Source: Bacteroidota bacterium (GTDB taxonomy: Bacteria > Bacteroidota > Rhodothermia > Rhodothermales > UBA10348). Taken from it: 5,119 nucleotides of DNA. The stretch is taken from assembly GCA_004356385.1 (NCBI GenBank), contig SMXL01000099.1, forward strand, positions 1-5,119, written 5' to 3'. Below are positions 1-5,119 of this stretch, in pieces; position 1 is the first letter of the stretch; each line of letters begins with the position of its first letter. The position numbers and the translations under genes are program-made. The notes under the pieces were generated by a model. The model did not search any database. It was not told where the DNA came from and saw nothing but the letters and a program-made list of their open reading frames with translations.

Positions 1-423
1 GTTGAAGCGCTGCTTCTGGACCGATACGGATCAGCTGGGAGAATCGTGTCGACGGTTCCGGAGATTGCATTCGGTAATCTGCCGATTCAACCAGAGACGG
101 ACCCGAAAAACCTTCATCCCTTGGATATTTTCCTCTGTCGTGGTGAGTTTGGAGTGGTTGAAAATGGAGCCATCTGGGTCACAGAATCATCACTTGTAGT
201 TCGGGCGGCACCGTTTCTGGCTGAACATCTGATCATTCTTCTGGATCAAGCCCAGATTGTTGCCACCATGCATGACGCATATAACAGGCTGCGAATCGAC
301 GAAGAGAAGTTCGGGATATTTATCGCGGGTCCGTCGAAAACGGCGGACATTGAGCAATCCCTGGTGGTCGGGGCGCAAGGACCTCGGAGACACACGGTCG
401 TTCTTTATTCTGCTCGAGGGTGA
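1..423 (+). CDS. lutC: LutC/YkgG-family LUD-domain protein, C-terminal part (5' end outside window)
   Basis: The frame is open from base 1 to the TGA at 421-423, giving 140 residues. A GTG at 46 could be mistaken for the start, but the frame continues upstream of it, so the true start lies off the left edge. Seen: an ENGAIWVTE segment (about residues 54-62), then the stretch QIVATMHDAY (85-94), then the C-terminal signature GPSKTADIEQ (110-119) followed by SLVVGAQGPRR. This signature is characteristic of the LutC/YkgG branch of LUD-domain proteins. Known of the family: LutC acts with the iron-sulfur proteins LutA and LutB in cytoplasmic oxidation of L-lactate to pyruvate. Family members are about 190-240 residues, so roughly 50-100 N-terminal residues are missing. 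The gene converges on the rhamnose operon, whose fused dehydrogenase probably yields L-lactate. That fits a lactate role, but lutA and lutB are not visible, so the exact function is inferred. Confidence 0.85.
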   Translation, partial: VEALLLDRYGSAGRIVSTVPEIAFGNLPIQPETDPKNLHPLDIFLCRGEFGVVENGAIWVTESSLVVRAAPFLAEHLIILLDQAQIVATMHDAYNRLRIDEEKFGIFIAGPSKTADIEQSLVVGAQGPRRHTVVLYSARG

Positions 424-490
424 TCCGCCGTCACTTGTCTTCGCTTGAGGGTCGTTCTTTGTTACCCGCCCGAACCTTTCGAAGCCTGCT
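424..490. other. Convergent intergenic gap
   Basis: These 67 bases separate the stop of the LUD-domain gene (plus strand) from the stop of rhaEW (minus strand). A bidirectional terminator would be expected in such a gap. Only weak hairpins are visible: GGTGAT/GTCACT at 419-435 with two G-T wobbles, and GAAG/CTTC at 481-492. Neither is followed by a clear T tract on either strand, so no intrinsic terminator is called. No ORF or RNA gene is evident. Confidence 0.6.
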
Positions 491-2698
491 TCAGCGCAAA
501 AACGCTTCCGGAAGCCCGCCGTCGACGTTGATGATCTGTCCTGTCGTTTTGCCCAGTCGCTCACTCACGAGCAGGAAGATCGCTTCGGCCTGGTCTTTCG
601 GCGAAATGGACTTCTTCGTGAGGGTACGTTCGGCATAGAATTCCGAAAGGCGACGTCGAAGCACTTCTGTATCGTCACTGTCATCATGTGGCAGTCCATA
701 TTTAGCTAGCGATGCGATGACGCGATCACGCGGAAACATGGAACTACCCTCTACCACTGATGCCGGTGCTACGCCATTCACCCGAATGAGAGGAGCCAGG
801 CTAACGGCCAATTCCCGGACCAGATGGTTGGCAGCGGCTTTGCTCGCGTCATACGCAAAACTGCCTGCCTTCGGAACAACGGCATTTACACTGGTCGTCA
901 GGACCATGCTTCCCGAGAGACCTTGTGCCTCCCATATCTTCATAGCTTCATCTGCAAGCAAATAAAAGCCCGTTACATTCACACGAAAAGAGTCTTCCCA
1001 ACTTTGGTCTGGAATCTTTCCCGTATTGTCAGAACTGACATAAATGCCAGATGTGACGATAACGTGGTCAAGTCCGCCATACGTAATAATGACGTCTTCA
1101 AGTGCAGTTCGAATGGATTTCCGATCGGTGATGTCCATTTTAAGGGCTACAACGTCAGCAGCCGCTGAAAGTCCAGTCCCGGAAACGCCGATTCCCGTCC
1201 CAAAGCTGGCAAGCAATTCATTTGCCGTTGTCTTCGCCGCTTCGTGATTCAGGTCTGCGGCCGCCGAAACTGCCCCTTCCTGAATCAAGCGCTCCGCAAC
1301 CACGCGGCCGATTCCACTCCCTGCTCCGACTATCAAAGCAATCTGACGCGCAAGTTCTTTTTCGGCTGGCATCCGCCTCAGTTTGGCCTCCTCAAGCGCC
1401 CAGTATTCGATATCAAATGCCTCCTGTCGGGGAAGCGCGGTATACCTTGAAACCGCTTCTGCGCAACGCATTACTTCGATCGCACACTTGAAAAACTCGG
1501 CCGTTACGCGGCTTTCACTCTTCGACTTCCCCCACCCTATCATGCCGATCCCGGGAATCAGAAATACTGTTGGATCTCCGCCACGCATAGAAGGGGAGTC
1601 ATCACGCTTGCAGGAATCGTAATAGGCCGTATAGTCCTTTTTGTACTGGGCCAGTCCTTCGTCGAGTTTGGCTTTTAACTCGTCGATGTCTTCCGCATCA
1701 GGATTCCAATCCACGTACAGCGGTTTGATCTTTGTCCTCAGAAAATGATCCGGACAAGACGTCCCAAGTTCCGCCAATTCCGGTGCTTTCTGGGCGCCCA
1801 CAAAGTCCAGTACGTTGTCGCTCATTTCGACAGTGGCAATCAGACGTGCGTTTCGACTCAGGCGTCCTCGAAGCCAAGGCAGTAGCTGAACCAGTACGGA
1901 TTTTCTTGATTCCTCATCAAGCACAGCGTGTCTGAGGCCCCCCAGTGTTTTCTGTCCTTCATCAAACTGATCAATATATCTGGCCGCTTGATCGATAAGA
2001 CGGAGTGTCAGGAGGTAACATTCCTTGTCGTCGTCCGCCCAGTTGATCAAACCGTGGCCACCCAGAATGACACCACGTGCCTCCGGATGCTTCTCGCAGA
2101 CTTCCTGCAACGCAAGCCCAAGTTCGAAACCAGGCCGCTGCCAGTCGACCCACTGAATTTCTTCTCCGTAGATTTCTCGCGTCAGTTCCGGACCGTTTTC
2201 AGCCGTCGCGATGGCGATACAGGAAACCGGATGCATGTGATCGACATGAGCATGCGGAATATAGGAGTGAAGCGGTGTGTCGATGCTCGGTGGTCTCGGA
2301 TTCAGATTAAATGTTGTATGCGCGTACATCGACACCATAGTGTCCTCCGCCGGCGTTTTCGGCCCCCGAACCATAAACCCGCCGTAGATCTGCTGCAGAG
2401 CGAGTAGCTTGTCCTGATAAAGTGACGCAAAGTTTTCTCGTTTTGCCGTCCGCAGATCGCCTCCTGAGCCTTTCACCCAAAGAACCTCGACAATCTCATT
2501 TGTCAGGGGATCAGTCTGATTCAGTTTCGAGGACGTATTGCCGCCACCGGTATTCGTGATTCTCCAGTCGCTGCCCAACAGGTTTGATCTGTATACGAGT
2601 CTCTCAACCGGATCGAGCTCATCAGCAACAGCGTCATCCCAGAGATTTTCGAAGAACGTTAAAGAAGAGGGATGGGTCTGCGTATCCATGTGGGTCAT
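491..2698 (-). CDS. rhaEW: Bifunctional rhamnulose-1-phosphate aldolase / short-chain dehydrogenase (L-lactaldehyde dehydrogenase)
   Basis: A 735-residue fusion of two enzymes. The N-terminal half (about 1-440) is a class II aldolase/adducin-type domain with GGGNTSSK (51-58), VKGSGGDL (75-82), the metal-binding cluster HAHVDHMHP (149-157) and GGHGLI with His215. It should cleave L-rhamnulose 1-phosphate to dihydroxyacetone phosphate and L-lactaldehyde. The C-terminal half (about 450-735) is a classical SDR. It has the Rossmann motif GAGSGIG (458-464), Asp482 after the second strand (suggesting NAD rather than NADP), and a catalytic Ser603, Tyr616, Lys620 set within YDASK. Known of the family (RhaEW; Bacillus YuxG; also annotated as RhaD aldolase/ADH): the SDR domain handles the lactaldehyde product, probably oxidising it to L-lactate. 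Reduction to 1,2-propanediol is the alternative. The ATG at 2698 overlaps the rhaB stop (ATGA). A second ATG at codon 4 is a possible start. A Gly/Ala-rich stretch (about 497-516) lies before the MDITD segment. Last gene of the visible operon; cytoplasmic, with no signal peptide. Confidence 0.95.
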   Translation of the reverse strand: MTHMDTQTHPSSLTFFENLWDDAVADELDPVERLVYRSNLLGSDWRITNTGGGNTSSKLNQTDPLTNEIVEVLWVKGSGGDLRTAKRENFASLYQDKLLALQQIYGGFMVRGPKTPAEDTMVSMYAHTTFNLNPRPPSIDTPLHSYIPHAHVDHMHPVSCIAIATAENGPELTREIYGEEIQWVDWQRPGFELGLALQEVCEKHPEARGVILGGHGLINWADDDKECYLLTLRLIDQAARYIDQFDEGQKTLGGLRHAVLDEESRKSVLVQLLPWLRGRLSRNARLIATVEMSDNVLDFVGAQKAPELAELGTSCPDHFLRTKIKPLYVDWNPDAEDIDELKAKLDEGLAQYKKDYTAYYDSCKRDDSPSMRGGDPTVFLIPGIGMIGWGKSKSESRVTAEFFKCAIEVMRCAEAVSRYTALPRQEAFDIEYWALEEAKLRRMPAEKELARQIALIVGAGSGIGRVVAERLIQEGAVSAAADLNHEAAKTTANELLASFGTGIGVSGTGLSAAADVVALKMDITDRKSIRTALEDVIITYGGLDHVIVTSGIYVSSDNTGKIPDQSWEDSFRVNVTGFYLLADEAMKIWEAQGLSGSMVLTTSVNAVVPKAGSFAYDASKAAANHLVRELAVSLAPLIRVNGVAPASVVEGSSMFPRDRVIASLAKYGLPHDDSDDTEVLRRRLSEFYAERTLTKKSISPKDQAEAIFLLVSERLGKTTGQIINVDGGLPEAFLR
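2695..2698 (-). promoter_or_regulatory. ATGA stop/start overlap, rhaB-rhaEW
   Basis: The TGA of rhaB (2697-2695) and the ATG of rhaEW (2698-2696) share bases. This geometry usually means translational coupling by termination-reinitiation. No strong Shine-Dalgarno sequence precedes the ATG (the upstream bases read CCCCGATTCTCACTCAAT), so expression of rhaEW probably depends on ribosomes finishing rhaB. Confidence 0.8.
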
Positions 2699-4221
2699 AT
2701 TGAGTGAGAATCGGGGAAATATACGTTCAGATCACTTGAGTTTACGGCGATATCGCGAATGCCGGTACCTCTCGAAAAATCTCCCATGGTGCGGGCCTGA
2801 ATGAGTAAATTTCCCATTGCGGTAGCCTCTACCGGACCGGCAACAACTTCACGATTGAGCGTGTCAGCCGTCAACTGGCAGAGCAGCGTGTTTTGCGATC
2901 CGCCACCGAATAAGTAAATACGTTTGTATCTGACATCCGTGATACTTTCGAGTTCGATCAGGGTCCGCGAGTAGCTCTCAGCAATACTGGAAAGGATTTC
3001 CAGGACGATTTCGCCGCGCGTTTCAGGGATTTTTATGCCGAATTCCATGCAATACTTCTTCAACCGATCTACCATCGGGCCTCGAGCAAGGAAACGACTG
3101 TCTTCGAGATTGATGCGTGTTGTCTTTGCCAACTCTGATCCGGTGCCGTCGCTTGCACCCGCTGCGTTCCTCAGTGCTATTATTCCGTTACTCTCCAGGT
3201 CCGACCATTCTAGTGATTCGGATTTCCGCCACTCTCTCAAACACTCCTGCAGAACCCAGAGTCCCGTCAGATTTTTCAATAGTCGAATCGTTCCGTCGAG
3301 ACCAGCCTCGTTGGTGAATCCAGCTTCCCGGGCCGCGTCCGTCATCAGTGGAGTGTGTATTTCAGTACCCAAACACGACCAGGTACCGCAGCTTATGAAG
3401 GCCCACTTTTCGCCGGTATTCGGAGCTGGACCAATATTCGGAGCTGGGAGTGTCGCTGAATGGGCATCGTATCGTGAAGCAGCCTGTCCGACGGGCGTGG
3501 CCGCGACGGCACATCCGGTATCGTGAGAACAGGTTGCTATCACCGTTACCTGCGGAGCCAGAATGGCAGGGCCCAGATGCGTTCCAGACGGGATGATTTC
3601 AGGCCATCGGGATGGATTCAGTCCAAATCTTTCGAGGAGCGATGCGGACCATTTCCTCGAATACACATCCATCATCTGTGTCGTACTAGCCATGGAAACC
3701 TCGACGGATCGGACATCTGAAAATCGGTAATTGAAATAATCAGCGATAGGGAGGCAGGCGGTACGGGCCGCTTCGGTTTCACCCTGATCCTCCGTCATTA
3801 ATTGGTACAGAGTGTTGAACGGGAGGAATTGGATTCCTGTAACACCGTAGATCTCCTTTGCAGACACGGTCTGGAAAGCACGTTCCATCACTCCCGTCGT
3901 TCTTGGATCCCGGTAGCAGTAAGCATCAGAGACTGGTTTGCCAAGCGAATCAAGGGACACGTAGTCAACAGCCCAGGAATCAACAGAGATGCTTCTCAGT
4001 TCGGGAGCTGCAATCAGTCCTTTCTCGAGCCCAATCTGAAGTTCTGACCATATTGCATCCAGGTCCCAGAACAGATGATCATCCCTTTCCAGGACTGGAG
4101 TTGGAAAGCGGTGCAACTCGTTCATCTCCAGGGTATGACCGTTCAGCGTGCCTAGAAAAACACGACTGGTTGATGCGCCCAGGTCGAACGCCAGATAAGA
4201 CGTCGATTCCGAAGCGATCAC
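2695..4221 (-). CDS. rhaB: Rhamnulokinase (FGGY-family carbohydrate kinase)
   Basis: A 508-residue kinase that phosphorylates L-rhamnulose to L-rhamnulose 1-phosphate with ATP, the second step of the pathway. Seen: the N-terminal phosphate-binding segment AFDLGASTSR (11-20), the sugar-site segments DSWAVDY (81-87) and YRDPRT (103-108), and SHDTGCAVA with the likely catalytic base Asp234. Then come SCGTWS (277-282), FTNEAGLDG (302-310), LKNLTGLW (315-322), and the C-terminal nucleotide-binding GGGSQN (439-444) with GPVEATAMGN (462-471). The FTNE...LKN...GLW pattern is typical of RhaB rather than xylulo- or glycerol kinases. The start is GTG at 4221, overlapping the rhaI stop by 4 nt. The N-terminus aligns well with the family from there. 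A perfect AGGAGG sits at 4244-4249, but 22 nt from the GTG, too far to be its normal ribosome site. It is somewhat longer than E. coli RhaB (489). Part of the excess is an insertion at about residues 245-271 carrying a six-residue tandem repeat. Confidence 0.95.
   Translation of the reverse strand: MIASESTSYLAFDLGASTSRVFLGTLNGHTLEMNELHRFPTPVLERDDHLFWDLDAIWSELQIGLEKGLIAAPELRSISVDSWAVDYVSLDSLGKPVSDAYCYRDPRTTGVMERAFQTVSAKEIYGVTGIQFLPFNTLYQLMTEDQGETEAARTACLPIADYFNYRFSDVRSVEVSMASTTQMMDVYSRKWSASLLERFGLNPSRWPEIIPSGTHLGPAILAPQVTVIATCSHDTGCAVAATPVGQAASRYDAHSATLPAPNIGPAPNTGEKWAFISCGTWSCLGTEIHTPLMTDAAREAGFTNEAGLDGTIRLLKNLTGLWVLQECLREWRKSESLEWSDLESNGIIALRNAAGASDGTGSELAKTTRINLEDSRFLARGPMVDRLKKYCMEFGIKIPETRGEIVLEILSSIAESYSRTLIELESITDVRYKRIYLFGGGSQNTLLCQLTADTLNREVVAGPVEATAMGNLLIQARTMGDFSRGTGIRDIAVNSSDLNVYFPDSHSI
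3417..3452 (-). repeat. 18-nt in-frame tandem duplication within rhaB
   Basis: Two adjacent 18-nt units, 3417-3434 and 3435-3452, share their first 13 bases exactly (TATTCGGAGCTGG on the plus strand) and then diverge. In the protein they encode APNIGP followed by APNTGE (about residues 260-271). They lie in a poorly conserved loop between the catalytic SHDTG motif and the SCGTWS motif. The length is a multiple of three, so the frame is kept. Confidence 0.8.
4218..4221 (-). promoter_or_regulatory. GTGA stop/start overlap, rhaI-rhaB
   Basis: The TGA of rhaI (4220-4218) overlaps the GTG start of rhaB (4221-4219). As at the next junction, this predicts translational coupling. A GTG start with no well-placed Shine-Dalgarno sequence would make rhaB translation depend on rhaI. 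Confidence 0.75.
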
Positions 4222-5119
4222 AGGCTCTTCGGCGGGACATAGCCCTCCTTTAATCTTTTCCGAGAGACCGTTTTACGGTATTTGGATTCCCTGAATGCCT
4301 TGATGGGATCCAGCGCTCCTCCGCTTCTGAACCGTGCTTCCGCCGTTAGCGAACAAACGTCCGTCGCGTAAGCCCGCGTCAGTGTCTGCTCCGCCATCAG
4401 TACGTCGTTCGATTCCTGGAATCCGGAGAGAGCCCGTCGATCCACAATCAGGGCTTTTGCATACGCATTTTGAAGGGCAACGACGCTTTGAAGCAATGCT
4501 TCGATCGGGTCCTTGAGGTTGTGGCTCTGATCGAGCATATACGCTGGATTGAATCGGTCCCCGTACTCGATCCGAGCGTCAACAAGTTCATTGAAGATGA
4601 GGAAGAGTTGATACGGCCGAATCGAGCCTGTTGTCAGATCATCATCACCGTAAGCCGAATCGTTGAAATGAAATCCACCCAGTTTTCCGGCCGAAATGAG
4701 CCTGGCGGTGATCAGTTCTACGTTGGTATTCGGAAGATGATGTCCCAGATCGACAAGGCAGGACGCTTGCTCACCGAGAGCCTGGACCAGCATGAGGGAT
4801 GAACCCCAGTCCTGAACCACGGTAGAGTAGAAGGCCGGCTCATAAGGTTTATGCTCTGTGAAAAGTTGCCAATGTTCGGGGAGTTGTTCGTAGATCTGCT
4901 GCAGGCTTCCGAGCAAACGATCAAAACTGCGTCGAAAATGAGTCTGACCTGGATAGTTGGAACCGTCCGCCAGCCAGATGGTGATTGATTGGGAGCCCAA
5001 TTTCCTCCCGATTTCGATTACACTCAGGTTGTGATCAATGGCCTGCTCTCTCACGGCAGCATCGGTGTGGCTCAATGATCCGAACTTATAGCTCAGCTTC
5101 TGACCGGGCTGGTCCTGAA
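4218..5119 (-). CDS. rhaI: L-rhamnose isomerase, Pseudomonas stutzeri type (RhaI), N-terminus outside window
   Basis: This isomerase interconverts L-rhamnose and L-rhamnulose, the first pathway step, using divalent metal ions in a TIM barrel. The frame is open from the right edge to the TGA at 4220-4218, giving 299 complete codons. A TTG at 5075 is in frame but is not the start: 14 further codons including SYKFGS precede it and match the family. Seen: SYKFGSL (9-15), WLADGSNYPGQ (48-58), TEHKPYEPAFYSTVVQDWG (87-105), DLGHH (123-127), GGFHFNDS (147-154), GDDD (157-160), IFNELVDA (174-181) and LDQSHN (195-200). From memory of the P. stutzeri enzyme, its metal and catalytic residues are Glu219, Asp254, His257, His281, Asp289, Asp291 and Asp327. 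These fall with identical spacing on Glu88, Asp123, His126, His150, Asp158, Asp160 and Asp196 here, so the site looks intact. About 130 N-terminal residues are missing by this comparison. It differs from E. coli-type RhaA. First visible gene of the operon. Confidence 0.93.
   Translation of the reverse strand, partial: QDQPGQKLSYKFGSLSHTDAAVREQAIDHNLSVIEIGRKLGSQSITIWLADGSNYPGQTHFRRSFDRLLGSLQQIYEQLPEHWQLFTEHKPYEPAFYSTVVQDWGSSLMLVQALGEQASCLVDLGHHLPNTNVELITARLISAGKLGGFHFNDSAYGDDDLTTGSIRPYQLFLIFNELVDARIEYGDRFNPAYMLDQSHNLKDPIEALLQSVVALQNAYAKALIVDRRALSGFQESNDVLMAEQTLTRAYATDVCSLTAEARFRSGGALDPIKAFRESKYRKTVSRKRLKEGYVPPKSL

Noticed and set aside
411..493. Possible terminator hairpins between the convergent genes, and an imperfect direct repeat GCTCGAGGGT / GCTTGAGGGT (412-421 and 443-452).
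   Set aside because: Stems are only 4-6 bp, some with wobble pairs, and no T tract follows. The direct repeat is too short to distinguish from chance.
2383..2398. An exact 16-nt repeat, CGTAGATCTGCTGCAG, occurring here in rhaEW and again at 4889-4904 in rhaI.
   Set aside because: Both copies encode the same residues (LQQIY, in the same frame) within amphipathic helices of unrelated proteins. Shared codon choice explains it; there is no flanking similarity or other copy in the window.
1928..2407. A long plus-strand open frame (159 codons) opposite rhaEW, and a similar one (163 codons) at 3035-3526 opposite rhaB.
   Set aside because: Both lie wholly antisense to genes with clear conserved motifs. 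Their translations show no recognisable domain and are rich in Arg, Ser and Pro, as expected of shadow frames.
4185..4252. A perfect AGGAGG (4244-4249, minus strand) followed 3 nt later by an ATG at 4240 that is out of frame with rhaB, opening a frame of about 53 codons.
   Set aside because: The AGGAGG encodes the Lys-Glu-Gly near the end of RhaI, the spacing is too short for a good start, and the small frame lies inside rhaI/rhaB with no recognisable protein. It is also 22 nt from the real rhaB GTG, so not its ribosome site.
5073..5075. TTG as the start of the isomerase gene.
   Set aside because: The frame stays open to the window edge, and the upstream residues (SYKFGS) belong to the conserved RhaI sequence, so the gene is simply cut by the window.

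Overview
The window holds four genes and almost no spare DNA. Three lie on the minus strand in the order rhaI, rhaB, rhaEW (right to left). Together they form a complete phosphorylating L-rhamnose catabolic set: isomerase, kinase, and a fused aldolase/dehydrogenase. Facing them from the left edge, on the plus strand, is the 3' end of a LutC/YkgG-type (LUD-domain) gene, a family tied to L-lactate oxidation.

Layout: 1-423 (+) is the C-terminal part of the LUD-domain protein. 424-490 is a short convergent gap. 491-2698 (-) is the bifunctional rhamnulose-1-phosphate aldolase / short-chain dehydrogenase. 2695-4221 (-) is rhamnulokinase. 4218-5119 (-) is the C-terminal two thirds or so of a Pseudomonas stutzeri-type L-rhamnose isomerase, which runs off the right edge. 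The three rha genes overlap by 4 nt at each junction (GTGA and ATGA), so they are almost certainly one translationally coupled operon. Its promoter, and any regulator or transporter, lie outside the window.

How they work together (family knowledge plus inference): RhaI converts L-rhamnose to L-rhamnulose. RhaB makes L-rhamnulose 1-phosphate. The aldolase half of RhaEW splits this into dihydroxyacetone phosphate and L-lactaldehyde, and the dehydrogenase half probably oxidises L-lactaldehyde to L-lactate with NAD. A LutABC-type system, of which the left-edge gene may be one subunit, could then oxidise L-lactate to pyruvate. No microcompartment shell gene is visible, so this looks like a soluble pathway.

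Organism: a bacterium with roughly balanced base composition and no convincing Shine-Dalgarno sequence at the two internal starts. The gene combination and protein style suggest a Planctomycetota or related PVC-group heterotroph, but this is a weak inference from memory of such proteins. Nothing here looks like an undescribed system. The most notable points are the rhamnose-to-lactate gene linkage and a short in-frame tandem duplication inside rhaB.
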